Below, piece by piece: positions 1-7,968 of a stretch of 64,000 nt of DNA; position 1 is the stretch's first letter; every line of letters begins with the position of its first letter. Both the position numbers and the translations under genes were made by a program. The stretch comes from an uncultured Bacteroidota bacterium (lineage in GTDB: Bacteria; Bacteroidota; Bacteroidia; Bacteroidales; P3). Under the pieces are notes generated by a model. It ran no database searches. It worked only from the letters and a program-made list of their open reading frames with translations, and had not been told where the DNA came from. Where the stretch lies: NCBI GenBank assembly GCA_902771735.1, contig CACXXO010000019.1, positions 1-64,000 of the forward strand. Reading direction: 5' to 3'.

Positions 1-110
1 AGATCTTGTGCGTGTGCCACCTGCGGGGTCTTGCCGCACACTCCTGAAACTTTGCAGCCGGTGCATCCGGCGGTTTCCTGGCATTGGAAACAAAACATCT
101 TATTTTCCAT
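1..110 (-). CDS. hcp: Hybrid cluster protein (Hcp, hydroxylamine reductase), N-terminal part
   Basis: Only the first 36 codons are inside the window; the gene runs off the left edge. The reverse strand from the ATG at 110 reads [15 protein letters not shown] and continues with Cys residues at 7, 10, 16, 19 and 25. The Cys-x2-Cys-x8-Cys-x5-Cys spacing (7, 10, 19, 25) followed by GKTP is the N-terminal Fe-S cluster signature of Hcp. The family acts in the cytoplasm as a nitric oxide or hydroxylamine reductase under nitrosative stress. A Bacteroidetes promoter and a CRP/FNR-like palindrome lie just upstream. The product call is firm; the class and completeness of the enzyme cannot be seen. Confidence 0.88.
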   Translation of the reverse strand, partial: MENKMFCFQCQETAGCTGCKVSGVCGKTPQVAHAQD

Positions 111-157
111 GTTGTTATGTGTTTTTTGGTTGATATAATCTAGTTCGTTTTCGACTG

Positions 158-165
158 CAAAAGTA
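158..165 (-). promoter_or_regulatory. -7 box of the hcp promoter
   Basis: On the minus strand this reads TACTTTTG, an exact match to the Bacteroidetes -7 consensus TAnnTTTG. It sits 47 bp before the hcp ATG. Transcription would start near 152. Confidence 0.7.
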
Positions 166-185
166 CAGAGAATACCAAAGGTGAA

Positions 186-203
186 GCGTAACAGATGTTA
201 CGC
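186..203. promoter_or_regulatory. CRP/FNR-like operator upstream of hcp
   Basis: GCGTAACAGATGTTACGC is a perfect inverted repeat with 8-bp arms around GA. Its centre lies about 41-42 bp before the predicted start of transcription, the position used by class II activators of the CRP/FNR family. Such regulators (HcpR) are known to control hcp in Bacteroidales such as Porphyromonas gingivalis. That this site is an HcpR site is an inference. Confidence 0.55.
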
Positions 204-286
204 GGCCTGTTTTTTTCTGTCTCATTCGGAAAAAAATAATAATCCCGCCACCGACCCCGAGCTGAAAGCCGATTTGCTTCGGGCGA

Positions 287-316
287 AGGCTTAGACTCAA
301 CTACCAAGTGCAACAC
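287..316 (+). repeat. Left terminal inverted repeat of the IS30 element
   Basis: Matches the reverse complement of 1337-1366 at about 22 of 30 positions, with 12 consecutive identities at the inner end. Confidence 0.7.
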
Positions 317-317
317 G

Positions 318-1271
318 TTAGTGCAAAGATAGCAAGAATTTTTGTTTAGGGGAGGAAAAGTTCAAAAGTTTTCTTGGGCGGAGATTCAATTCGGATTGTA
401 CATGGAGGATGTAATCGTCGGAGAGAGTGGAGAAATCGGTGCCGTTGGGGATGTATTGCCGGACGAGTTTGTTTGTATTCTCGATGAGGCCCTTCTCCCC
501 AGAGGAATACGGGTGGGCGAAGAAGACTTTGGTGTGCAGCATTTTTGCTATGTATTTGTGCTCGGCGAACTCGGTTCCGTTGTCTGTGGTGATGGTACGG
601 ACGTGCCGTTCAAAGGGTTTGAGGAGTTGTACGACAAGCTTTGCGACAGCCTTCGCGTTCTTGCCCCTGGGCGACTTTGCCATGAGGAGTTTCTTTGTGG
701 TGCGCTCGACCAGCGTGACTATGGCGCCCTTGCCGTCCTTGCCGATGATGGTGTCCATCTCCCAGTCACCGAATCTGGACCTCTCGTCCACCACGGTGGG
801 TCTTTCGTCGATGCTGACGCGGTCCCTGATGGAGATGTTCGCACTCACCGGCCGTCGTCGGTGCTTGAGGCGGTGGGGCAGGTAGGTGTACAGTATGCCG
901 CCACGATCCTTGTCCATCCGGACAAAATGGTATATCCACTCGGCCGACACGCAGTCCCTGCCGTTGCGCCGCATGACTCCGACTATAGTCTCCGGGGACC
1001 AATGTCTCTTGAGGAGCGGGACGATCTCCTTCCATAGGTCCTTTGTCATCCTCCGCGTTCTCCTGGGGATGTGTTTTCTCATGTCGGAGAACTGCTGCGC
1101 ATCTATCGAGACGTAGTGGCGGTACATGTTGGAGTTCCTTTTTATCTCCCTGCTGACCGTTGATTTGCTGACATCTATCAGTTTTGCGATATCAGACAAC
1201 AACATTTTTTTCTTCAGACACACAGAAATTGTGTATCTTTGCTCTTTGGTAAGGTGTTTATATTTTTTCAT
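318..1271 (-). CDS. IS30-family transposase
   Basis: 317 residues when started at MKKYKHLTKEQRYTI; a longer frame begins at 1310, but this internal Met gives the usual IS30 N-terminus. Residues 1-45 form the helix-turn-helix (KSTVSREIKRNS) that binds the element ends. The DDE catalytic triad is visible as D173 (EMDTIIG), D230 (TTDNGTEF) and E264 (GLIENTN), with the 33-residue spacing between the last two that is typical of IS30. The frame is uninterrupted and both element ends are present, so it is probably active or recently so. It catalyses copying and insertion of its own element. Confidence 0.92.
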   Translation of the reverse strand: MKKYKHLTKEQRYTISVCLKKKMLLSDIAKLIDVSKSTVSREIKRNSNMYRHYVSIDAQQFSDMRKHIPRRTRRMTKDLWKEIVPLLKRHWSPETIVGVMRRNGRDCVSAEWIYHFVRMDKDRGGILYTYLPHRLKHRRRPVSANISIRDRVSIDERPTVVDERSRFGDWEMDTIIGKDGKGAIVTLVERTTKKLLMAKSPRGKNAKAVAKLVVQLLKPFERHVRTITTDNGTEFAEHKYIAKMLHTKVFFAHPYSSGEKGLIENTNKLVRQYIPNGTDFSTLSDDYILHVQSELNLRPRKLLNFSSPKQKFLLSLH

Positions 1272-1336
1272 AGACAACACAAAAGTAGTCACTTTGCCTG
1301 AGAGTACCAAATTTTTGGTGCTCTTTTTTCTACTTA

Positions 1337-1366
1337 GTGTTGCACTTGTAACTGGAATTTAAGTCC
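1337..1366 (-). repeat. Right terminal inverted repeat of the IS30 element
   Basis: Begins with GTGTTGCACTTG, the exact complement of the inner part of the left repeat, and continues with weaker matching. Confidence 0.7.
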
Positions 1367-1424
1367 AAATTATCCATCCCCCCCCCTCCTTACCTCTTTC
1401 CATCCCACATTCCCGCATTCAATA

Positions 1425-2748
1425 TCATTTGTTCTCCACCCATCGTTTTAGCAGGAATGAGCAATAGTACGGAAACGTGTAGAACTTGCCGTTGAAACCA
1501 ATGTTTTGATGACATAGCTTGATACCCCACTTCACATCAGGATAGCTGTCGTTGTTTATCAACTTGTTCAACGATGGCGTGGCACCCGTTGTGGCTTTCA
1601 CTTCCACTGGGATAAGCGTCGAATTGTCTCGGATGAAGAAATCCATCTCCAGCTGGGCATTCTCCGTCTTGTAGTAATAAAGCAGGTAGCCCTGCTTTGC
1701 CAACGCCTCCGATACGATGTTTTCATATACGGCCCCTTTGTACACGCCGAGATTGCGGTTCTGCCGAAGGTCCATGCTCGATTCCTCGTCCAATGCAGCC
1801 ATCAGCAACCCGTTGTCGTGGTAATAGAGTTTATATTTGCTTTCGTCATAGTTGCCCTTCAACGGCAACTTTGGAAAATTCAGGCAGTGGCACACATTGA
1901 CAATGCCGGCATCCCTCAACCATTCCACACATCCGGCATACTCGCGGTTGCGGGCGTTTTTGGCCACCTTGGTTATCTGGAATTTCTTGTTTTCTTTGGC
2001 AAGAAACACAGGAATGTTCCTATAAACACTTCTGATTTTGGCCTTGTCGAGACCTTGGGCGTATTGGATAATATCCTCCTCGTAGTCGGCCAACAGCTGA
2101 CGTTGCAGCGGCAGCACGTTCGAGAAATTCCCCTCATTGATGAAAGTGGCAACCACCTCCGGCATCCCGCCCGTGACAACGTAGTCAAGAAACAGAGAAT
2201 CCAGCCGTCGCATCTCAAGGTCGTTGAAAGGCCGAAGGTCAATCAGGTGCGACAGCAGCATTTCAACAAATTCCTCGTCATATCCCTTTTGCCCACAGAA
2301 ACTCCTCGAAGTCAATCGAATACATCATGATGTCTGTCTTGTACCCTACGCTGTTCGACGTGATGTCCTTGTAGTTCAGTCCCCTCATCGAACCGGAGCA
2401 GATAACATCATATCGCCCATCCTCCTTGAAGAACTTGAGCGATGTGGCACAGTCGGGGTACTCCTGCAACTCATCGAAGAATATCAACGTATCCCCTTCA
2501 ATGAACTTGGCATTGGGGTTGAGAAACGATATTTGCTTGACGACAGCATCCACATTGTACCCTTCCGAGAAGATCTGCTTGTAGAAAGGCTGTGTAATGA
2601 AGTTAATCTCTATAAACGAGCCGTACGAACGTCCAAACTCACGTACAGAATAAGTCTTCCCCACCTGTCTTGCACCACCAATAATCAGAGGCTTTTTCTC
2701 CTTGCTGCTCTTCCAATTTAGCAATTGCTTGTATATCTTCCTTTTCAT
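1425..2748 (-). pseudogene. AAA/DUF4143 ATPase, broken by a frameshift
   Basis: Two overlapping frames together make one ATPase of about 440 residues. The first (2748 to 2278) carries the P-loop GGARQVGKT and the Walker B run LIFFDELQEYP; the second (to 1425) carries the DUF4143 C-terminal half, including a nuclease-like EVKATTGATPS segment. The join falls at FLWAKG/YDEEF, where the coding strand has AAAAGGG; removing one G restores the frame. It is either a real one-base insertion in a short homopolymer run or a sequencing error. Family members are soluble ATPases with poorly known roles, common in accessory regions of Bacteroidales. Confidence 0.82.
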
Positions 2749-3019
2749 ATTCTATTTACACATTTTTATATTGTTTTTTGGTGCAAAATACACATTTTTC
2801 CAATACTAAACACCATAAAAAAACACATTTTTATACAAATAACAAACAATCTCCTAATAATCAGGCCATTCCTCTGGCTTATTATCATTCTGGAGATATA
2901 CAAAATGTAAGTAAAAAAAGTCATACTCAATCCGAAAAACCACATATTTACGCATACTCAAAGCGCATTCACGCATTTCCATCGCCTTCCGAGGAACATT
3001 TTTTCATATTGTTTCACGG

Positions 3020-3063
3020 AAGTCGGCACCAAGTCAGCACCAAGTCGGCAAGAGGTCGCCACT
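3020..3063. repeat. Four tandem 11-bp units
   Basis: AAGTCGGCACC, AAGTCAGCACC, AAGTCGGCAAG and AGGTCGCCACT follow one another without gaps. The 11-bp period equals that of the CCTACCAACTC palindrome family elsewhere in the window, but the unit differs. Confidence 0.75.
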
Positions 3064-3094
3064 CCGACACGCAACGTGCAAAAGGTTGGAGCAA

Positions 3095-3126
3095 ACACAT
3101 CCCCACATTTACGCATCCCCACATTT
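3095..3126. repeat. Two tandem 16-bp units
   Basis: ACACATCCCCACATTT is followed directly by ACGCATCCCCACATTT, one mismatch in 16. Confidence 0.75.
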
Positions 3127-3160
3127 AAACTTATTGTTCCTTCGGTGATCCTTCGGCGAT

Positions 3161-3187
3161 GGTTGTCAGCCGAGCCGACGGCACACC
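3161..3187 (-). repeat. 27-bp dispersed repeat, copy 1
   Basis: The reverse complement matches 47423-47449 at 26 of 27 positions. The core is GTCGGCTCGGCTGAC, an imperfect palindrome. Here it is intergenic; the other copy lies inside the 3' end of a coding sequence. Confidence 0.8.
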
Positions 3188-3215
3188 TCGGTGAAACCTC
3201 GTGTATTTCCACTAA

Positions 3216-3275
3216 CGCATTTACAAATTCTATATCGCATTCACAAATTCACTCACGCATTTACACATTAACACA
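3216..3275. repeat. Three imperfect tandem 20-bp units
   Basis: Units begin at 3216, 3236 and 3256 with CGCATTTACAAATTC, CGCATTCACAAATTC and CGCATTTACACATTA. There are no spacer-like unique segments, so this is not a CRISPR array. Confidence 0.65.
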
Positions 3276-3457
3276 TTCTGCCTCGATAGAGGCCTTGAGG
3301 TATGCCTGCGACCACTGAAAGTGTGATGGGCACCGCTTTAATACGAATTAATACAGCAAATAGCACAAACGAACCAAAGTTAACGTAGCGAGTCAGCTCC
3401 GCAAAGTAACCCAAAACTTCATCAACACGGTAGCTATATCTGAAATGGAATTTCTTT

Positions 3458-3676
3458 TTATGGTACCGACTGGAGGCTATCGACGATCTTTTCGAGGTAG
3501 TCGTTGTAGAGCTTTATATCCTGCAGCTCAAATTGCAGAGAGTCGTTCTGTGCTTCGAGGCTGTCGGCATGAGCCGCCACAGCATCATATTCCACCCGAG
3601 AGACGACATTGTTGTCACAGGAGACGAAGAGCAGCATAAAAAGCGTGAGGGGTAATATATGGCATTTGGTGGTCAT
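3458..3676 (-). CDS. Small lipoprotein with a coiled coil
   Basis: 72 residues. The N-terminus has a hydrophobic stretch ending in the lipobox-like LLFVSC, so Cys20 is probably lipidated and the protein anchored in a membrane. Residues about 35-69 (HADSLEAQNDSLQFELQD and on) have the leucine spacing of a coiled coil. It starts one base after the stop of the HU-like gene and is the last gene of the leftward cluster that begins with the type IIG enzyme. I do not recognise its family; its link with the restriction genes is only positional. Confidence 0.6.
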   Translation of the reverse strand: MTTKCHILPLTLFMLLFVSCDNNVVSRVEYDAVAAHADSLEAQNDSLQFELQDIKLYNDYLEKIVDSLQSVP

Positions 3677-3677
3677 T

Positions 3678-3959
3678 TTACTTGATGTTTTTCTTTACCA
3701 ACTCTTTAAATTCATCACAGGGCTTAAAGAACGGTTCATTGTGTTCGGGAATCAAAATCCATTTCCCTGGAGCTGCATGGAAGTTCTTTTTTGGTCTTTT
3801 CTTCACGATAAAATTACCAAATCCTCTTAAACTCACATCTTCACCATCTATCAACGATTCGATAACACTTTCCATGAAAGCTTCAACCGTTAATTTGACA
3901 GCTTCTTTATTAATTCCTGTTCTTTGCGAGATGATATCTACAACTTGTGCTTTAACCAT
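3678..3959 (-). CDS. HU/IHF-family DNA-binding protein
   Basis: 93 residues, the normal size for the family. The N-terminal helices (VDIISQRTGINKEAVKLTVE) are followed by the beta-arm start LRGFGNFIVKKRPKK, the family signature. The C-terminal part (PGKWILIPEHNEPFFKPCDE) resembles the PAT-x-IPA-x-PGKLLV consensus loosely, so this is a divergent member. Proteins of this kind bend and compact DNA. It sits between a HARE-HTH-like gene (24 bp upstream) and a lipoprotein gene (1 bp downstream), apparently in one transcript with a restriction-modification gene. Confidence 0.85.
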   Translation of the reverse strand: MVKAQVVDIISQRTGINKEAVKLTVEAFMESVIESLIDGEDVSLRGFGNFIVKKRPKKNFHAAPGKWILIPEHNEPFFKPCDEFKELVKKNIK

Positions 3960-3983
3960 AATCGTGCCTCCTTTAGTTATTCA

Positions 3984-4220
3984 TTAACGATGTTCAACGA
4001 TCCTTGCCTTTTTCTTATATATAGGTTTATTGTCCACCTTCTCTCTTTCTATTAAACCAGCTGACGCATGTTTATACAACTCTGAAGCAACCGATTTTTC
4101 TGGAGTTTTACTATTTCCAACGAAATAGCCATTGTCTTTCATGAAACTATAAACTTCAAGATAATCTGCCCATTTATCCATTGCCTCGACAGCAGCAAAA
4201 GTTGATTCTTTTAAATTCAT
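3984..4220 (-). CDS. Small protein resembling the HARE-HTH domain
   Basis: 78 residues. The pattern WADYLEVYSFMKDNGYF followed by KTPEKSVASELYKHA and a basic tail matches the general plan of the winged HARE-HTH domain, which has a TP-x-x-(S/T)V-x-x-x-LY core. This domain is known from restriction endonucleases and chromatin proteins, where it is thought to read modified DNA. The gene begins 4 bp after the stop of the type IIG enzyme, so the two are probably cotranscribed. The assignment rests on a motif seen by eye and needs a profile comparison to be firm. Confidence 0.5.
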   Translation of the reverse strand: MNLKESTFAAVEAMDKWADYLEVYSFMKDNGYFVGNSKTPEKSVASELYKHASAGLIEREKVDNKPIYKKKARIVEHR

Positions 4221-4224
4221 ATAG

Positions 4225-7200
4225 CTAAAATATTTTTTTTATTAGATTGTTAATGTCTTTTTCGCATTTTTCAATTATAGCCTTGGCTCCTTTACAATAA
4301 GCTTCATGTGCTAAAATTGATAATTCAGCGATTTGTACATGATCCTTATTAGCGGGGTTATATTGAGGAATTTTTATATTTGTAACAATATCAATACCTC
4401 TATTGGTGCTTATTGTGTAGCCCTGTATTATTTCTTCAATTTCACTAGAGTTCAATACACCACACAAATAGAAAGCTTCATTTTTATCATCAAATGAAGA
4501 AGATAGAACTTTGGAATCAGTAACAACAAACTTATTCCCAATATATGGACAATCTAATGTCGAAACAACACAACAATTCATAGCGGTAGATTGCTCTTTC
4601 CATAACATCTTATAAGGCTTAAAGGTGTACTCTCCTACATTATCTAATCTATACCAAGGGAATTGTGCAGGATCGAAAAACTTTGCACTTCTGATACGGG
4701 TTTCCAGAAGCACATCATGGAAATTATCATATAGCCACTGATATGTACGAGGGTATTTGGTTCTCAAATCACATTCAGGGATACCTCGATAAATACCTTC
4801 TCCAGTAGTATAGTGTGGGACCAACATATATACATGAGAGTTAATACCCCATTTGTCAATATTTCTACCTCCAACCATCGGGAATACCAAATCAGGTTCG
4901 ATAAGACCTGACCTTACCCCAATTCTTTTCACGGCATCGAGTCTGGAACGTTCAACTAAGTTTTCTATCTTTACAAGTCCATTTTGTGAACTTGTAACAT
5001 TAATGAGATAAACGCCTTTGGCTCCACACGGTTCTATGCCCTTTCTTCCTCTGTATTCAGACAACCCCAGATAACTCTGAAGGTTCTGCATAATTGAAGG
5101 ACTTAATGTAAGCCAAGGACTTCTTAAGTCAGAATTGATTGGTTTTGCCCACTTCTTCTCAAAGGTAATTTTGTTTATTACGTTTTCATATGCCTCATCA
5201 TTACTCACAGTAAAGCCATCCTTAATATTACCCTCATAATAACTCTCCATTGGATAAATCATACTGCTCCCTTTCCGGAAATAATAAACGGACGTCTTAT
5301 TTGCAGCTATTCCTTTGAATGGATTTATCTTCAACATATCGTAAAGAGACTCTACACAGAAAGGCTGATTCTGTCCATCTCTTGTTATCTCAAATTTTCT
5401 AAAACCTTCTCCTCCTTTCAAACTTTTCACGAATGTTTGTGGCAACACATAACAAGCCAATCCATTGTCTTTTAGATAATGGTCGATTGTCACATATGTA
5501 ACTGCCATCGCGAAATCATCGTGACTTGTTATTTTATCATATGCATTCTTCTCAAAAATACCGTAAGACAGCCAAATATCTAAAGATAAATCCCGATAAC
5601 TCTCAGACATTGCTTTCCATGCTATCCAGGGTGGATTGCCCATGATGTAATCAAACTTCTGTTGACAAAAAAGTGGAGCAAACGAATTCTTCAGTATAAT
5701 TGGCCAGAAACCATCTTTCCCCGAAAGATGCAAACCTTGTAGTTGGTTGAATAGATTTTTTGATACCACAAGTAACCCTTCAGGTATTTCTATATCTTCC
5801 TGACTTTTCAGAACTGCCAAGAACTCATCATGAGTCTTATAATCACTAAGGATGCAATTGGAGAGCCTGCGCAAATATAGGTCATTCTTTATTCTGTCGC
5901 CGAATACAGGAATTTCAAAGGTTCCCACGACGGTTTCTATACTGAAACTATTTGAATCCTTTTTTTGTTTTGCATGAACCGTTGGCACCATGATACTATC
6001 ACACATATAAACAGGAATTGTGATAGGATGCCCTAATTGTGTTATGTCGCCAAGAGATAATATATAGTTACCCTTCCCTTGCAATACAGCTATTGGATTA
6101 ATGTCAAATCCAACAAAGTTATTTGTTATTTTTTCAACAAGTTCGTTATGAGAGAGTTTTGATGAATACTTTTCTTTGTACATCTTAATCAGATGTGTAA
6201 GAAATACACAGGAACCACTTGTGGGGTCAAGGACGGATTCATCTAAACCCACAGAATAATCACTATGTTTTATGGTAAAATCGACCAACCATTCGACAGT
6301 ATAATATTCACCCATTAAATGCCTCAAATCTTTGGGCATTAGACTTTCGTAGGTCTTTTTAAGAACATCACATACTGCTTCCGGTTTGATAACGCTTGTG
6401 GTAGTCTCATATTTATCCAATTCAAGAATAATATCATTAATAAAACCTAAATCTATAGTTTCTATCATTGTGAACCATTCGAAGAAATGTATTTCAAAGA
6501 AATTATCAATGTAATCATTAAACAAATCTTTCTTGCCATAGAAAAGTGCTCTCAAATCACCTATATCATTCAATACATCAATTTTTGAAAAAGGCATCTT
6601 TAATGACACAAAAAGATTCTGTATCAAAAGTTTGATAATAATACTGTAATATGTTTGAATAACAAATAAAGCACGAACAACATCCGCATTGGAATCCAGT
6701 TTGGATATGGGGTAAATTTGATTGATTGCTGTCGCATGTTTAACAAAGTCTGTTTCCTGCCTTTCATATATACGGCCAAAAATCCTACACCATTCATTGT
6801 ATAGTGTTGTTACTCTGGTATTCTTCTTTAAATTATCATTCAATAGATTATACAAATAGGCTATTGAAGTTTGTGTAATCTGAGACTTGGAAGAGAATGA
6901 ATTGCAGAGGTTATCTGCTGTCAATTGCTTTCTGTTTGTAGAACGGATATAGAGCAACAACCTCTTTACTCCGTAATCAAAATCAAAAGTATTTGTTGCT
7001 TCAAACAGAACATTGTATTGTTCTTTAAATTGCGTTGGTTTTCTTTTAGTTCTTTCTTTGTCAAAAACATTACGAGCAGTATCGCTTTGCCTATATCGTC
7101 CAAATATAAATTTACTTCCATCAAATCCTACTCCGACTTTTGTCAATAAGTTGTTCAAGAAGATATTCTCATCATTATGACATTCATCTAGCGAAAAATT

Positions 7201-7539
7201 CACCAGATAATGCTCGATGCCATGATCCTTTTTGTTTCGTCCAGATAATGCTTCCCTAACCCCTTCTGTAGATTCCAATAAATGGGGCTTTTTCAATTCA
7301 AAAATAATGTGATTATAGATACTATCTGCTCGCCCCCCATGGAAAGATGTTCTTTCATTATCACAATTAATGGTTATTCCATAAAGCCTACTAATGTCGG
7401 TAAAGAAAATATTACATTCTCTTTTTATATCATCCTCAGTTTTTGCTGACTCACATGATGTTTTAAAGGATGATAAGATAGTGTCAAGTCGACTATCTTG
7501 TGTTTTATTGATATTTCTGGTACTTGTAGAATTACTCAT
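4225..7539 (-). CDS. Type IIG restriction-modification enzyme (Eco57I-like, N6-adenine)
   Basis: 1104 residues from MSNSTSTRN; the open frame extends to 7650, but that part overlaps another possible small frame and adds nothing family-like. Residues 68-83 (GGRADSIYNHIIFELK) give D72, E81 and K83, a PD-(D/E)XK nuclease site. Residues 410-447 hold EYYTVEWLVDF and the AdoMet motif DPTSGSCVFL. NPPW at 635-638 is the catalytic motif of amino-methyltransferases acting on adenine. The last 300 residues probably hold target recognition. One chain would therefore both cut and methylate a specific site. The AT-rich composition suggests transfer. Confidence 0.88.
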   Translation of the reverse strand: MSNSTSTRNINKTQDSRLDTILSSFKTSCESAKTEDDIKRECNIFFTDISRLYGITINCDNERTSFHGGRADSIYNHIIFELKKPHLLESTEGVREALSGRNKKDHGIEHYLVNFSLDECHNDENIFLNNLLTKVGVGFDGSKFIFGRYRQSDTARNVFDKERTKRKPTQFKEQYNVLFEATNTFDFDYGVKRLLLYIRSTNRKQLTADNLCNSFSSKSQITQTSIAYLYNLLNDNLKKNTRVTTLYNEWCRIFGRIYERQETDFVKHATAINQIYPISKLDSNADVVRALFVIQTYYSIIIKLLIQNLFVSLKMPFSKIDVLNDIGDLRALFYGKKDLFNDYIDNFFEIHFFEWFTMIETIDLGFINDIILELDKYETTTSVIKPEAVCDVLKKTYESLMPKDLRHLMGEYYTVEWLVDFTIKHSDYSVGLDESVLDPTSGSCVFLTHLIKMYKEKYSSKLSHNELVEKITNNFVGFDINPIAVLQGKGNYILSLGDITQLGHPITIPVYMCDSIMVPTVHAKQKKDSNSFSIETVVGTFEIPVFGDRIKNDLYLRRLSNCILSDYKTHDEFLAVLKSQEDIEIPEGLLVVSKNLFNQLQGLHLSGKDGFWPIILKNSFAPLFCQQKFDYIMGNPPWIAWKAMSESYRDLSLDIWLSYGIFEKNAYDKITSHDDFAMAVTYVTIDHYLKDNGLACYVLPQTFVKSLKGGEGFRKFEITRDGQNQPFCVESLYDMLKINPFKGIAANKTSVYYFRKGSSMIYPMESYYEGNIKDGFTVSNDEAYENVINKITFEKKWAKPINSDLRSPWLTLSPSIMQNLQSYLGLSEYRGRKGIEPCGAKGVYLINVTSSQNGLVKIENLVERSRLDAVKRIGVRSGLIEPDLVFPMVGGRNIDKWGINSHVYMLVPHYTTGEGIYRGIPECDLRTKYPRTYQWLYDNFHDVLLETRIRSAKFFDPAQFPWYRLDNVGEYTFKPYKMLWKEQSTAMNCCVVSTLDCPYIGNKFVVTDSKVLSSSFDDKNEAFYLCGVLNSSEIEEIIQGYTISTNRGIDIVTNIKIPQYNPANKDHVQIAELSILAHEAYCKGAKAIIEKCEKDINNLIKKIF

Positions 7540-7576
7540 ATTGCGAAATTTGATAGGTTTTGCTTTCCTCCAAAAA

Positions 7577-7708
7577 TCACAATAAAGTAACCGTGAACTT
7601 TTGTCTACTCCGAGGTTGTGCAATACCTGTAGCACCGACAGAAAGCCCACGGTATATTACCATAGGCGTTCCTGCTTTCTTCGACGCTACATTTAGAAAC
7701 TTGCACAT
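7577..7708 (-). CDS. Possible 43-residue ORF or gene remnant upstream of the type IIG gene
   Basis: Reads MCKFLNVASKKAGTPMVIY and ends at a TGA at 7577. The frame stays open about 23 codons further upstream without an ATG. It overlaps the long 5' extension of the type IIG frame in another frame. I do not recognise it; it could be a short leader gene or the tail of a lost gene. Support is only an open frame with plausible amino-acid composition. Confidence 0.25.
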   Translation of the reverse strand: MCKFLNVASKKAGTPMVIYRGLSVGATGIAQPRSRQKFTVTLL

Positions 7709-7820
7709 TTCGGAGTAGTCAGAAAAGCAAAACGCTTTAATTATCTTGTTGTTACTATTTTGTCTATCTCTTTGTTATTATTCTATTTAAATTATTAATT
7801 GTCATTTCGTTTTCAAAGTG

Positions 7821-7828
7821 CAAAGATA
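7821..7828 (-). promoter_or_regulatory. -7 box of a leftward promoter
   Basis: Reads TATCTTTG on the minus strand and is followed by C, the best Bacteroidetes -7 form. It lies about 280 bp before the type IIG ATG at 7539, leaving a long leader that covers the small frame at 7577-7708. A convincing -33 box is not seen. Confidence 0.5.
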
Positions 7829-7968
7829 CGACTTATTTCTGAATTGACTAAAAATAATAAAAATGTCCTTGCAGAACAAATATGTGTGCTATTTTTGATC
7901 TTTCTCAATTGATAGTATCTGCTAACTACTCTTGAACTTCACCATTTGACGTTTGTCTTTTGACCTGT

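Larger units (their letters stand above)
287..1366. mobile_element. IS30-family insertion sequence, apparently complete
   Basis: An element of about 1.08 kb with one intact transposase gene and imperfect terminal inverted repeats of about 30 bp. The inner 12 bp, CAAGTGCAACAC at 305-316 and its complement at 1337-1348, match perfectly and the outer 18 bp match partly. The exact ends and target duplication cannot be fixed by eye. It lies upstream of hcp, more than 80 bp beyond the hcp operator, so it probably leaves that promoter intact. Confidence 0.85.
2749..3457. other. Noncoding stretch with several short tandem repeats
   Basis: No credible gene is visible in these 709 bases. The left third is AT-rich. 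The rest is built of short imperfect repeats of different periods: 11-bp units at 3020-3063, 16-bp units at 3095-3126, a 27-bp dispersed repeat at 3161-3187 and 20-bp units at 3216-3275. It separates the broken ATPase from the end of the restriction-modification cluster. Confidence 0.6.

Noticed and set aside
115-300. 61-codon minus-strand frame upstream of hcp
   Set aside because: It spans the hcp promoter and operator and the left end of the IS element.
2278-2300. Programmed ribosomal frameshift in the DUF4143 gene
   Set aside because: The restoring shift is +1 after AAA, whereas A-AAA-GGG slippage would give -1 and does not reach the correct frame.
3095-3275. Possible CRISPR array
   Set aside because: The 16- and 20-bp units abut one another with no unique spacers, and no cas genes are in the window.
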